64,000 bases of DNA from Charina bottae (taxonomy: Eukaryota; Chordata; Lepidosauria; Squamata; Charinaidae). The DNA is taken from assembly GCA_023362775.1 (NCBI GenBank), contig JALMGJ010000002.1, forward strand, positions 58,243,914 to 58,307,913. The letters run 5' to 3'. The notes beneath the pieces are model-generated. The model ran no database searches, was not told the origin of the DNA, and saw only the letters and a list, made by a program, of their open reading frames with translations. The first letter of the stretch is position 1; each line of letters opens with the position of its first letter. Positions 23,205 to 35,173 of the stretch are shown here, piece after piece. Position numbers and translations under genes: made by a program.

Positions 23205-24027
23205 TCGAAGAGAATATTTGTAGCTCAGGGTTGAACTGTGGAGTCCATGGTGCCATACATCAGAAACATCTCAGAAACTACTAATAGACTGTTACAACCA
23301 CATGGCATCACCGTAGCACACAAACCAACCAAAACCCTTCAGAACATCGTAAGTAAACCAAAAGACCCAGCAGCCCAAGAAGAAAAAACAGGAGTTATCT
23401 ACAACATACAGTGTAAGGACTGTAATAGCCACTATGTAGGACAGACTGGCAGAAGATTAGCAGAACGCATCCATGAACACCAACTAGCAGTCAGAAGACA
23501 TGATGAAAACTCCTTAATCTCACAACACATGGACAGACTTAACCATAATTTCAATTGGGAAACCGTGAGCATCTTAAACCAAGCCAAATCCAAAAATGCT
23601 AGGGAATTCCTGGAAGCTTGGCACTCAGACAAAGCAGCCATCAACAGACACACAGAGGTAAACAACATTTACATACCATTCATAAGAGACAATAGAAAGG
23701 CCAGAAGACCAGAACACCTCTTTGCCAGCAATCAACAACAAGATAGGCAAAGATTAACAGCAAGATTAGCAGCAGAGGAGCAATCAAACAACACAATAGA
23801 CCATAATCAAGGAACTATTAACTCAGTCATTCAACCAAGCAGCAAACAACAACCCAATCAAGGTACTACCAAGGAGAGTACAACACCTCCACCAACAGAG
23901 GCAGGACAAGCCAGGGTATATAAACAGAGAGCAAGTTCCACTACCTTTTCGCACTGAAGATGGTGCCTAGCCTGGCAATGAAACGTCTGCAAGAAAACAA
24001 CAAGGCTCAGAGAGCACCATGGACTAC
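23205..24027 (+). mobile_element. Penelope-like element, 5'-truncated copy with inverted 5' end (family C)
   Basis: An open 239-codon frame (23238-23957) holds the C-terminal part of a PLE protein: [19 protein letters not shown], then the GIY-YIG nuclease with GVIYNIQC, HYVGQTGRRLAERIHEHQ and FLEAWHSDKAAINRH, and a low-complexity tail. The first codons derive from an inverted piece: AGTCCATGGTG (23242-23252) is the exact reverse complement of the 3' end CACCATGGACT (24015-24025). RT is missing. It lies between (AC)n tracts. Further copies of this family are at 49361-49560 and 57540-58100. Confidence 0.8.
23945..23998 (+). ncRNA. Hammerhead ribozyme-like motif, best preserved copy (PLE family C)
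   Basis: CTGAAGA (23954-23960), a hairpin on GCC/GGC, GAAAC (23980-23984) and the cleavage triplet GTC (23985-23987). ACGT at 23983-23986 is self-complementary, so stem III would form between two molecules. The flanks TTTTCGCA and TGCAAGAAAA pair as stem I with one mismatch. This fits the short-stem-III hammerheads known from PLEs. Confidence 0.55.
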
Positions 24028-24112
24028 ACACACACACACACACACACACAGCTCTATAGCTCTATAGCTCTATAGCTCTATAGCTCTATAGCTCTATAGC
24101 TCTATAGCTCTA
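24025..24112. repeat. (AC)n followed by octamer array (GCTCTATA)n
   Basis: AC repeats to about 24050, then about seven copies of GCTCTATA. They begin right at the PLE 3' end. Confidence 0.9.
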
Positions 24113-24120
24113 GCTATATA

Positions 24121-24355
24121 TTGCCAGTTTGCTCTAGTGGTTAAGATGCTGGGCTACAAACCAGGAGACTGAGAGTTCTAGTCCCGCCTTAGGCATGAAA
24201 GCCGGCTTGGGTCAGTCACTCTCTCTCAGCCCAACTCACCTCACAGGGTTGTTGTTGTAGGGAAAATAGGAGGAGGAAGGAGTATTAGGTATGTTCGCTG
24301 CCTTGAGTTATTTATAAAAATAATAACGGCGGGATAGAAAATAAATAAATCAATA
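24121..24355 (+). mobile_element. tRNA-derived SINE (GGCGGGATAGAAAAT-tail family)
   Basis: CTCTAGTGGTTAAGATGCTGGG is the A-box region and AGTTCTAGTCCCG the B-box region of a tRNA-like head. The body carries CTCTCTCAGCCCAACTCACC and TCACAGGGTTGTTGTTG. The tail is CCTTGAGTTATTTATAAAAA, then GGCGGGATAGAAAATAAATAA. Further copies are at 50297-50540 (+) and 46905-47010 (-). Confidence 0.8.
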
Positions 24356-24366
24356 AAATATAAAAA

Positions 24367-24421
<55 letters not shown>
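24356..24421. repeat. (AT)n microsatellite
   Basis: About 25 TA units between the SINE tail and the R4-type fragment. Confidence 0.95.
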
Positions 24422-24424
<3 letters not shown>

Positions 24425-24425
<1 letters not shown>

Positions 24426-24744
24426 TCCCTTCTCACCCATATGGGTCGTATGTGTCTTCCTCGACCTCGGGTCCTCTACCAGAGGCCTGGGAGTGTGAAG
24501 GTTCTGTGCAGTATCTTAGCTGTTCTTAGCACTGCACTCTTCTGGACAGAGAGCTCTGACATTTTTCCTGGAATCTGTTGGAGCCACTCTCCCAGCTTAG
24601 GAGTCACAGCCCTGAGTGCTCCTACCACCACTGGGACCATTTTGGCTTTCACTTTCCACATTATCTCTAGTTCTTCCTTCAGGCCCTGGTACTTCTCCAG
24701 CTTCTCATATTCCTTCTTCCTGATGTTGCAGTCACCTGGTACTG
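24425..24744 (-). mobile_element. R4/Dong-type LINE 3' fragment
   Basis: The minus-strand frame reads VPGDCNIRKKEYEKLEKYQGL, then MWKVKAKMVPVVVGALRAVTPKLGEWLQQIPGK and KSAVLRTAKILHRTFTLPGLW. I recognise this as the C-terminal region of a LINE with a restriction-like endonuclease. At its 5' side it breaks into (AATAG)n. Confidence 0.6.
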
Positions 24745-24790
24745 GAATGGAATGGAATAGAATAGAATAGAATAGAATAGAATAGAATAG
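24745..24790. repeat. (AATGG)(AATAG)n microsatellite
   Basis: GGAATGGAATGGAATAG expands to about seven AATAG units, consistent with growth from a GGAAT motif in the adjoining LINE. Confidence 0.9.
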
Positions 24791-26611
24791 GATTTGGAGT
24801 TTATCCCAAACATGATTATCCACAATGAGAAATACAGTATAAAGACAGACATGTTTGGGATGGCATAAGAGGATAAGAGATAGGTAAGAATGTAGAGTGA
24901 AAGATGCAGGTAATGTTATTTATTAATTTTTTTAGTCTTTAAAGTGGCACAAACTTTTTTTGTTGTTGTTATTTACTGGAATAACTAGCACAGCTCTATC
25001 TTCTATATTTTACTCAGAAAAGGTGTATTTAATGACTTTTCATATGCTTTTAATGCTATGAAACTTGTATGCCAAGGGCCAATTCCAACTATTGAGTGAC
25101 ATTTTAAATATATACTGTGTATATGTATATGTATATGTATATGTATGTATGCATGTATATATATATAATTGTAGAAATGTAAATTGCTATTGCTCCATTG
25201 TTTATACACAGAACACTTAAGACAGTAGAAAATCACCCACTTATGCAGATTTCCAAACACACATCCAAATCCTTAACGTTGTATAGAAATAATTGGATTT
25301 TGCTAGGTACAACTCTTTAAAAATAATTAATATTTATCTTATTTGGAATACTATCATTAAGATAAGACTGTTGATTGCAGTTGTGTATATAAATTTACTT
25401 TTTTAACAACTACCCCATGGAAATGAAGAAACATTAAACCTTGATTTAAAATTGAAACATAAAATATTGAATATCATTGATTAAACAAGCTTAGCAAAAT
25501 TGTTCCCAGTATTATCTGGGCCTTCACTGAACTCTAATTAAAGATAATGTTTCACTGTGCACCACTACTCTTCTGTATTGTTTTAGCTGGTTTACTATTA
25601 CGTAAAAAAGGTCTTCTGTGCAAAGGCAATTTTTAGGAAAGGAAAATGGTGGCTTGACTGCCAAGAGGACCTATCCCCACCTACAATTTAAGGTAAGCCC
25701 AAGTATAGGCTTAAATACAAGGACATACATATTGTTGTACCCACTCACCACGAAAAAATGTTCCCTGTTTTGATATTAATTGGGTACACATTTCCTAAGG
25801 TAGTGGTAACAGAAACTGTAGAAAAAGATACTGTGATTAAGCTTAATTTACCCTGGTTCAAAAAAAAAAGTCAGATACAGGTTAAATTTGGGGGCAGGCT
25901 CATGCTGGATTTCAACCCCTCCTCCAACTCAAGTCAGTGTTCACTCCTCATCTTTCCCTTCCCACAAAATAATCTATTGTAATGGTGGAATAATATGGCA
26001 ATAGCTGAGGTGCTTAGATCCCTTCTCGTTCCTGATGAATGTGATAGAGTTTCTGTATTTGGAAATGTGACAGAGTTTCTATATTTGGAAAGTACTGGTC
26101 AAATTATTTTATGACTTTAAAGAACATACCTTGCTCTGTCAAGACAAAGTCTGCATTTTGTTGAAGGAAATTCATCCATCACTAGGAAGAACAAAGTTTT
26201 CTGAGTACACTTATGACTGATTGATTGACTGATTCATACAACCAACCAGCTGTTTAGTTCAAGAAGCTATGCACCTCTGATCAGAGTGATTTAAAATATT
26301 TCAGCTGAAATAGGTGTTAAGATCTTAGGAACCTAATGTTGCTACAAGGGAATCAACTTCTCCTGCTATACTAGTTCTAGAACATGATCCTAATTAGCCA
26401 CAAAACATTACTACTGAATTCATGCTCACAGGACTGGTGTCACACTTGTGATTTGCACAACTGAAATAACTTTAATAAAAATTACATTTAATTAAAATTA
26501 TCTGTTCTAATTCAAAACTGGCCAAAATTCTGACAATTCCACCTATCCCTCAACATTATTTTCCCCATATCAAATTTTATAATGAAAGTTCCTTGGGTCT
26601 GAAGTCTATGT
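24791..26611. other. No gene seen (CNTN6 intron)
   Basis: AT-rich sequence with a TATG/TA run near 25110-25170. No recognisable exon. Confidence 0.6.
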
Positions 26612-26694
26612 TGGAAGGAAGGAAGGAAGGAAGGAAGGAAGGAAGGAAGGAAGGAAGGAAGGAAGGAAGGAAGGAAGGAAGGAAGGAAGGAAGG
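26612..26694. repeat. (AAGG)n microsatellite
   Basis: About 20 perfect GGAA units, the second long AAGG tract in the same intron. Confidence 0.95.
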
Positions 26695-26965
26695 ACTTGA
26701 ACCTGAAAGTTTTGGTAGAACTTTTTATCCTTGAAAAGAAAGATATAGGATTGCTAAAATTATAAATATAGAATGTAGCCAAGCCAGTATTAATTTTAAA
26801 TATTTTGTTCTCATAGAAGTGTTTGCACTGGGTTTTCTCCAGCTGCATCCACTTGCTCAAGAACAGATCTGCCAGAAGAATAGATTCCATCTTCCTGCTC
26901 TGTATAATTTCTGATGTTTGTCCTTACTGTAGCCACATTCTCTATTTGGAATTATAGTCAAAACA

Positions 26966-27030
26966 CACAGAGCAGCAGTGGGGAATCTCTGGTCTGCAGG
27001 CTTAATCTGGCCTGTGAGACAGCATATCCA
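26966..27030 (+). mobile_element. Possible hAT terminus fragment
   Basis: CAGTGGGGAATCTCTGGTCTGCAGGC resembles the CAGGGGTGGGGAACCTCTGGCC end of hAT-type elements. No partner end or TSD was found. Confidence 0.3.
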
Positions 27031-28339
27031 ATCTGAATAAAAACAATCCAAGCTACTCTTCCACCCTCTGAAATAATCTCCCTATAGAGGAAAACCAGCC
27101 CACATGAGAAATGGGGCAAGAATATTCCTAGTAGAGTGGAATAGGGTCATACTGATGTACCAATGCTCACCCTTTCAGTTCTTGATCGCCCTGCACTACC
27201 TTAGAGCCACCAAGGGGAGTTCTGTTCACTTTAGCTGAAACACAACTGGAACTCTATGTGTCTGGGGCCTTGTTTATTATGGAAGTTTTATGAAGTAGAG
27301 TCAATATAAATGGCTTCCTCCATAACACACATTGAGCTTTCACACATTCTTTGAGTTGCATGTTTTGCACAAATACAAGAAGGAATTTATACTTGCCTTT
27401 TAAAGCCTGTCTAAAATAATTAATCTGTACCGAATTTACATTATTTAAAATCATTTCCAAGTTTTTGTTTCTTGCTGAATTTTAAGTAATTCATCAGGGT
27501 ATGCATGATCTGATTAAAGACTCACCTGGCAATCATATGCATCCATTAATAGCTTTCCTTCATTGATTTAAACATATTAATTAAGAGAAGACCATAACCA
27601 GGAGCTGAGTTCCTTATCTATATGCACAGTTTAGTAATAATCATACAGTGTGATTAGAATTATTATGGGGACACTGTGAAAAATTCATCTGCTGCAAGTA
27701 AGCCAACAACTTTGCATCTGTGTTGAGAAACAATTATAGGGCTTAATTGGGATCTATGTAATGATGACAGCAGTTATTTCAGTGATTCATTCTGAAATTA
27801 AAGTGAGCTGGCAAATTAACCACTAGTGTTTGCAGCATTAGAAAATTTTGGATCCAGAGGACATACATTGTATATAGATTTAAATGGATGGTAAGGGGAG
27901 AATAAAATGAAATCCAGAGGATTAAGTTATGAAATGCTGCAGAATGCCCAACAGGTCCACTAGACCTAATAAAAATGTGAAATTAGATAAATAACATAAG
28001 AATCGAAGAGTTAAAATGAGCAGCAACAGCCAGCTAGCAAGACCCTGATACCTTAAGACTGCATAAAGGCAAACTTTTGAAGGACTGATCCAAGAAATGA
28101 TTCTGAGCTACAGGCAACTGTTCATAGAATTCAACTGATCCATTCAGTTTCACTCATCCTGAAAAATATGTATTTATCTAAAAGCTATTTTTCCACTATA
28201 TCTTTCTGGGATTCCCCCTCAGCCTTTGACATGAATGACCTTTCCATGCATAGATATCTCTACAAACACTTGCATTTTAAAAATAAGCCCTTCAGATTAA
28301 GCATTATTTATTATTTAATTATTTATTTTGCAGTAGAGT
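27031..28339. other. No gene seen (CNTN6 intron)
   Basis: Intronic sequence without recognisable features. Confidence 0.6.
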
Positions 28340-28618
28340 CAGGTCAATTTGAATCCCTAGCCCCGTGAGCTCCTGCACTCACCCCAGCTCTTGCCAACCT
28401 AGCAATTCGAAAGCATGCAAATGCAAGTAGATGAATAGGTACCACTTCAGTGGGATGGTAACAGTGTTCCGCGTGCGTCATGTGGCCACATGACCGTGGA
28501 AGTGTCTTCGGACAACGCTGGCTCTTCGGCTAACAAATGGAGATGAGCACTGGCCCGTAGAGTCGGACACGACTGGACAAATGTGCGGGGGGAACCTTTA
28601 CCTTTTTACAGGTCAATT
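28340..28618 (+). mobile_element. Sauria SINE, 5'-truncated, with 10 bp TSD
   Basis: The sequence follows the Sauria SINE: GAATCCC (B box remnant), GTGAGCTCCTGC, TGCCAACCTAGCAATTCGAAAGC, AAGTAGATGAATAGGTACCAC, GGCCACATGACC, GAGTCGGACACGACTGGAC and the end CCTTTACCTTTTT. CAGGTCAATT at 28340-28349 and 28609-28618 is the target-site duplication. Sauria SINEs share their 3' end with BovB, which probably mobilised this copy. This SINE is diagnostic for squamates. Confidence 0.9.
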
Positions 28619-30713
28619 ATGCCCATTAAACATCACGTTAGGAGGTATCTTCCCATTGTGAAGTTTGCACACACTAATTATGTAGTCTAACAAATTGACA
28701 AGGAAATTTAATTTAAATTTAATTTGGCTTGGTTTCCATTGGAATAGATCTTGATTGAATACAAGTCAGAAAAGAAATTTTCAACCAGGTTCCAAATAGC
28801 ATATATTAAAGGTGTTTCACATTCCCAGGGAGAGAATGGAAGGCCCTCTCAGTGACGTCTCCTCTTCATCTGCCGCTCAGAAAAGTAGGTGCACCAAATG
28901 TCTCTCCATTACAACTCCTTCAAAAACCACTTCCCCAGTAGTAGACTTGAGATACAAGGAGACAAAAAGGTGGTTATCTTACCTTATGGCAATGGCAGGC
29001 AAATATTTGGACTGTTGGCACATTGTCTTTTGAGTGGAATACAAGGTTGAAAAGGAACAGGAAGAAGGTGAAAATTTCCCCAACTCCTGCCCCATCACTC
29101 AAAAAAAAAAAAAAAAAACACCTAAAATACCTTGTAGAATTAGATTTATACATAACACTTTCAAAGTGTTAAGCTTTGTCAAGCAATATTTTGATAGCAA
29201 TTGCAAAGTAGGTTTTGCACATTAGACCACATTCACCATGTCGGTAGCAGGTTGCCCACTTTAAACATAAGTTGCTTTCACTAATGTTACCTTGGACGTA
29301 GGATACTTGGGTAAAATAAGGACACTCCAAGAGAACAAGGAGAATTTGGAACAGAGGCACCATCTCTTCTACTTTGGCTATACTGCCATTTTGCAGATTT
29401 AGGCAAACAAAATTCTTCTTGCAGCAACTGAAATACCTGAAGGCTTAATGGGCAATAAACTGATCTAAAGAGCCCCAATTGCCAATGACTTTCCCTACTC
29501 CCCAAAAGTTTGCCTGCTGTTTTCAAAATAAAATTATTCCAAAGTGTGAGCTTATATATGCAAGGTCAACATTGTACTTGGGTCTCAATATCTTTAAACT
29601 GGGCTTTAGATTAGCTGGAGTTTTCTAGTAATTGAGATTGTTTGTTGTCATTGCCATATCTTTCATACGGTGGGCTATTTCTGACAACTTTCTATGACTA
29701 CTGCAAATACTACTGTTCATTGTCCACCTCCTCCCCACAAGAAAACATTGGTCTATCCAAAAATTTTGGATTGCCATTCTATGAAAAGAATTCAACCAGA
29801 AGGCAAAAGGTGAATCTAACTTTGAGTTTGGGACCAGAGTCTTCAGTTCTATATCTACAGAGTTTTTAAGCAGGGCTACCGTATTTGGACTGTAAAAACA
29901 TCGGGGTGACCACTAGATGAGAGCAGAAGATACAGGCAAATTTAATTCTTTGTTTCTAGTTGTTGTGTGGAATGTTGCTGCCCAGACACATTAGACTTGT
30001 TTTTAGGTAACATATTTTGTCATGACAACAAATGACTAATCTGCCCGAAGTTTTATTATTATTCCTGTGGAAAATATGATTATCTATGAAACACAATTTA
30101 TTCTGACATTTGTAAATAGCTGTGATATGTTGCAGACACGATTCATTTTCTCTTTAACATGCTAAGAGAGACAGATCATGTTTTAAAATAACAGTGTTAT
30201 CATTATTACATTATCAATCTTGAACTAGTGGTATAAACATCCCTTTCCTGCTTTCTTCTTGCCTTTTGAAGTATAATTTGTTCTGATTTATATCTCTGAA
30301 ATCTTTACTATAAGCAAATTTATTGCATTAGTAGCATGGGCTGTAAAATATAGAGTATTTCCAGGTACCCTTTATAGCATATAAGAAAAGAATGTATCTG
30401 TAGTCACGTCATTCTCTGTACTGCTATTTAAATGTATAGCTTGGATGAAAGGAATAAGTTGTAATTATTTTTGTAGACATTTGGCTGTTTGCATAGAATG
30501 CGCCATTAAAAAGAGGGTTTTTCAGACTGTAAAATTTACAGTGGAATTTGCAAGATGGATATAAAAATTGGTCTGCTGTAAAATATGAGACGATATTCTA
30601 ATATTTTAACTGTGCTTTTCATTGTTGCAGGTATGTTACAGCAACTACATAAAAATGAAACCTGAGTAGCCTCTGTAAATTATAAGTATAATTTGATTTT
30701 TTCCCCCTCAAAG
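28619..30713. other. No gene seen (CNTN6 intron)
   Basis: Intronic sequence with an A-run near 29101. It ends in a TTTTTTCCCCCTCAAAG acceptor. Confidence 0.6.
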
Positions 30714-30889
30714 GTGGAAGCAAAATGGCACAGATATTGATCTTAACATGAGTTATCACTACAGGCTGGTTGGAGGCAGCCTGGCAATCAATAATCCACA
30801 TAAGAAACAGGATATTGGAACATACCAATGTTTGGTTACAAATTCATTTGGAACGATTCTGAGCAGAAAAGCAAAGCTTCGGTTTGCAT
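30714..30889 (+). CDS. CNTN6: Contactin-6 exon: second half of Ig domain 1
   Basis: A 176 bp exon lies between acceptor CCTCAAAG and donor GTAAG. The Arg codon split with the preceding exon closes, then it reads [56 protein letters not shown] and ends in the first base of the next codon. It holds the Ig core Trp, the second disulfide Cys in TYQC, and an NGT sequon. MSYHYRL, GSLAIN and ILSRKAKL match CNTN6 closely as I recall it. The preceding intron is 7,797 bp. The next exon, expected to encode a TRSTVSV-like segment, was not found, so the following intron may exceed 33 kb. Confidence 0.92.
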
Positions 30890-32504
30890 GTAAGTTTGGA
30901 AAAAGCACATCTGATGTCCACATCACTTTTATGCAATTATTTTGTGTACTGAAAACAATTTATTAGGCAATTAAAAGAGCAATAAAAATTGCCACAAATT
31001 GGATGAACTTGCTCATTTTATCTTTTTCATGCTCAGTTCCAAGATCTTTTCATCTAGTAAATAGCATTAGTGAAACAGATATTCAGGGCTTTGCAATAAG
31101 TATCTACAGATGACTGAAAGGTCAAGAAAGATGAACACAAATTACTTTTTGGTTAATAGAGTTGTTATGATAACCCCCCTTTTTTGGGGGAAGAGTTTTT
31201 TCCATGACCAGATTGCTCTTTGTAAAATATCTATTCCATGCTAAGCTACAGGTTGGAAAAGTAATCACAAAAGAATAATGATGTCCAGCATAGTCCCATA
31301 AATGTCACCTGCTGTAATTACCTTCCTGACATTTAGCCACATTAACAAGCATATACACCTCTTCACCTCTGCTTTGTAATTGGCACGGCATTGTGGTTTG
31401 CAGCTAAAATATGCAGTTGTCCTTTAACCATAGATAGAGCAATGCATGTGAGTGTGTGTGCACATGTACGAGCCATTGTGTACTGAAATTGGTAATAAGA
31501 TCAATTGCTTCTGTGTTCTTTTCCATTGTATTACCACATGACACTAATTACATATTCAAACAATGAACATATCCTGATAAACAGAAAGTGAATATCTTTT
31601 TACCAGAGATTGTGGTATATGAAAGCTAGGTTATATCCCATACTTTAATGAAGTTGAGAAAAATCTACTTCAGAATGGTGAATATTTGCTCAGAACACCT
31701 GCCAATATTGCACACCTTACTTTAGCACAAATATCTTTAAAAAGATAAAATTGCTTAGGCACCCAGCCCTGTTTACTAATTCTAACAGTACTAACAGAGA
31801 TAAGGAAGGTCACAAGAAGGTATATTAAAATTAGCACATTCTAGCTCAATTGCTTCAGAAGTAAATTGGTCTTTGTAATTTCTTTTCTGTAGGAGAGTGA
31901 CCTTGAGGTTAGAGACAGAGTGTTCAGGGGAACTGATCTGCTCTCCCCCACTGATTTTTGGAAATTGCCTTTTGGTATGTTATACTTATGATACAGTCGG
32001 TGAACTGAGGTGGCAGTTATAGAGAAAAGGAAATGTGAAGTCTGATATTAGCCAGTTACGATTCATTAGAAGATTTAACACCATTTTTCATGGATTAAAC
32101 AAAGACCAAGGTTCCTAATTATACTACATATGTTAACCAGGTCACCAAAGCAAGAATGCCTGAGTCACACCTAACTACTGCTTCCTTTGAAGTCACTAGG
32201 AGAAATTCTCACTGGCTTTCTCATCCTCATTAACCCTTTCCTCCCTGCCCCCAGTTTCCCTCCCACCAAACCCCGTTAGCTACCTACAGTATATAAAACA
32301 TTTCTTTTTCGGGATTATAACCTATGCGTCTGATGACGTAGACTAATATCTGCAGAAACTTATGCAATAATATCTTGATTAGTCTTTAAAGTATGATGGG
32401 ACTCTTTGTTGTTCTTGCTGGAAAAGTCTAAAGCAGCTAGTTTTCTGAAAACTGTAACATAGAAATTGCTAAGGGAGCTAGGGAAAGCTAAATAAATAAT
32501 GTGT
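30890..32504. other. No gene seen (CNTN6 intron)
   Basis: Intronic sequence without recognisable features. Confidence 0.6.
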
Positions 32505-32580
32505 CTCTTTATTTTATTTATTTATTTATCAATTTTTTTTATCACTGCCCATCTCCCTCCATAGGAGGGTCTCTTTAGAT
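32505..32580 (-). mobile_element. L2-type LINE 3' tail fragment
   Basis: TTATTTATTTATTTATC, then ATCACTGCCCATCTCCCTCC, the same block as at the L2 end near 11206. Only the tail remains. Confidence 0.45.
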
Positions 32581-33470
32581 GACTGACTTAACCAAACATC
32601 TTCCAACAACCTCAAGACAATACCCACCTAACTTGCTTATCTACCATATCAATAGACTCAGAACAAGCAGGTCATATGAGGAGTGAATCCATCCTATTTG
32701 TAAAGTGAGCATCTATAGGACAATGAAATGATGGAAACATCTCATTTAGAATTTTGAGAGCACATTATGAGCACCGTCATAAAAGGACCACCATGATGAG
32801 TATGGCCATTCACAAAATGGCCATACAGCTTAGGATGCTCCTTGCTACTTTCTCAGCCTAACAGAACATCCCAGAATGCTCCCTACCACACAGTCTGAAC
32901 CCGCCTCTGTCCATCCTGGACAGATAGGCAGACTACCAAAAAGGTTTCAAGCACTACCCATTTTTATTTTCTAAAATATAATACAGCCATTCTGAGAGGA
33001 GGGGGAGGTAAAAACCGAGATCACACTGGATCAACCCCAGACCACATCTCCTCATACTTTTCACAGATACCTAAACAGAGCCATATTCAAAAGCAGCTTG
33101 AGCTAAGTCGTGCTGTTTTTTTCCCTTTCCTATCTTTCTATCCCCATCCCTATGTGGACCACCTGCTACACTAAGACAGAAACGGTTTTAATTCTCATTA
33201 ATAAAACATACTTCTAAAATCAGTCTTATGTTGCTATTTCTGTCATCAGTAAGATATTAATTATTAATCATTTTCTGTTTCTATTATACATTTTCCTGTC
33301 CCGCAAAGGTCAGACAAAAGAAAGCATGTAGAGGATGAGATGATTCTTAGATTTTTTGTTTCTGTGCAAAGGCAATACCTTCTGCCTGCTTCTGCTATAT
33401 TTTTGAGCATTTTAATTGGACTCCCCAAAATAAGAGTATGCTGACAACTAGGGTAGAATAAGGAATATCC
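32581..33470. other. No gene seen
   Basis: Intronic sequence. Nothing recognisable. Confidence 0.55.
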
Positions 33471-33590
33471 TAGAACAATCCAATTGGAGGGACCTTTATA
33501 GGTCAGGCAGCCCAGCCCTTGTCTGATACATCACTGTCTACTCCTCCAAAAGTACTGCTTAAATTTGAACACATAATTTTTTAAAAATTT
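33471..33590 (-). mobile_element. CR1-type LINE 3' fragment
   Basis: CCTAGAACAATCCAATTGGAGGGACCTTTATAGGTCAGGCAGCCCAGCCC is the decayed reverse complement of the CR1 3' region (ATAGAAT...GGAAGGGACC...CCAACCC). Confidence 0.5.
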
Positions 33591-33924
33591 TTATTGCAGG
33601 CCACTGGACAGTGGCCCTGCTTCTGTACCCTCCCACATTTCTGTTCCAGGAAAGTGATTGCCAATTGCTTTTCTTCCTGTGAGTATTTTCCTGGATCTCT
33701 GTGCACAAAGTTAAAGCATCAAAATGCACTTATATGCAGGCAGAACAAGGAGCTTTAAAAAATCCCATCTTGGTGCCCTGTTTTACTCTATTTATTTATT
33801 ACTGAATTTATAAGGCTGCCCAACTCAACAATGTGGCTTTGGGTGGCATACAACATAAACCCCCCCACCCCACCCCACCCCCCACACACATAATGTTAAA
33901 ACATATACAAAATGTAAATATGGT

Positions 33925-34165
33925 TTTTGTTTTTTTAATCCGTTCAATCGTATCCGATTCTCAGAGCCTGCCTGGATGAATCCCTGCAGTTTTCTTGGCA
34001 AGGTTTTTCAGAAGTGGTTTGCCATTGTCTCCTTCCTAGGGCTAAGAGGGAGTGACTTGCCCAAGGTCACCCAGCTGGCTTTGTGCCTAAGGCCAGACTA
34101 GAACTCATGGTCTCCCAGTTTCTAGCCGATGCCTTAACCACCACTACACCAAAGTGGCTCTCTTG
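33925..34165 (-). mobile_element. tRNA-derived SINE with BovB-derived body and tail
   Basis: On the minus strand it reads GTGGTTAAGGCATCGGCTAGAAAC (tRNA-like head), GAGTTCTAGTCTGGCC (B box region), CAAGTCACTCCCTCTTAGCCC, AATGGCAAACCACTTCTG, CTTGCCAAGAAAACTGCAGGG and a GAATCGGATACGATTGAACGG end. The last two blocks match the BovB 5' and 3' regions in this window. Confidence 0.75.
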
Positions 34166-35173
34166 AATACGAAATAGAGTATAAAACAGTGACGCACCAT
34201 AATAAAAACAAGCAAATGGGGACTCAATTCAACTTTGTTGACATTCTTCACCTCCTTTGTCTGATGTTTGAGATGGAGTGCATCAGTAAACTGAAGAGTT
34301 TTATGCATCTGGCCTTCCAGGCCATCTTGTTTGAGCACTCCTGCAAGGAGCAATCCAGTCCTTATTTTTCTGATCTTAATTCTTACCAGTGATGGGGAAA
34401 TGAGCGTTAACATCTGAATCAAGACAGTTGTTCATGTTCTAAATCAGTGTCTGGTTACAGTGATGGAATGGATGGGGGCAAATAAATTGAGGTTCACCAT
34501 GACAGGAAGAAGATTTTGTGGGTGGGTATTTCCTACATATGAGAATTTAGGAGCTTGTCTATTCTAAATGGAGTTTCACTCCATTTATAACCTATGCGTT
34601 TCACTCCATTTACAGTTTGGAGGGGTTCTTAGGGTCACCTTTGCTACTGGAGGTCCATCTTCCTCATTACAGTTCAGATCATTAAACTCATCAAGAAAGG
34701 TCCTTTTGCATGTGTCATGACTGACAAATATAATATTGTAGTTACTTATGGACAGGACTTCTCAGTGGTGGCACCTGATCTATGGAATGTTTTCCCTTTT
34801 GAAATCCCTGGGATGCTTACTATTATGTCAGAGTTCCCTTTTTGAAGGGTTTTATTTCATTTTCATTTCCCCCCTTCCCACCTTTTAAATGTATATTTTA
34901 TATAGTTTAAATTTATCTTCCTTTATATTTTTTTTTTTAAATGTAAACTTCTTCAAAAGGGACTATATGGAAAGCTATGTAGAAAATCATCATCATCACC
35001 ATCATCTTTCCATCTTTGCTACTCCTACCTGGATATAACAGCGATTGAACATAGGACCATTTGCATACTAAGCATGATATCTATATTTGGTTATAGTCTA
35101 CTAAGGCAAAGGCCTTCTAACTTACATTTTTATTCTACTTTTCTGTAAGTTTTAATGTTTAAGATAGTCACAG
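34166..35173. other. No gene seen
   Basis: Intronic sequence. An antisense frame at 34144-34422 has no recognisable homology. Confidence 0.55.

Noticed and set aside
24121..24180. Functional tRNA gene
   Set aside because: A and B box-like strings exist, but the sequence cannot fold as a complete tRNA and continues into a SINE body and tail.
22388..26694. CRISPR-like or other spaced repeat system in the AAGG tracts
   Set aside because: The repeats are contiguous tetranucleotides without spacers, in a vertebrate intron.
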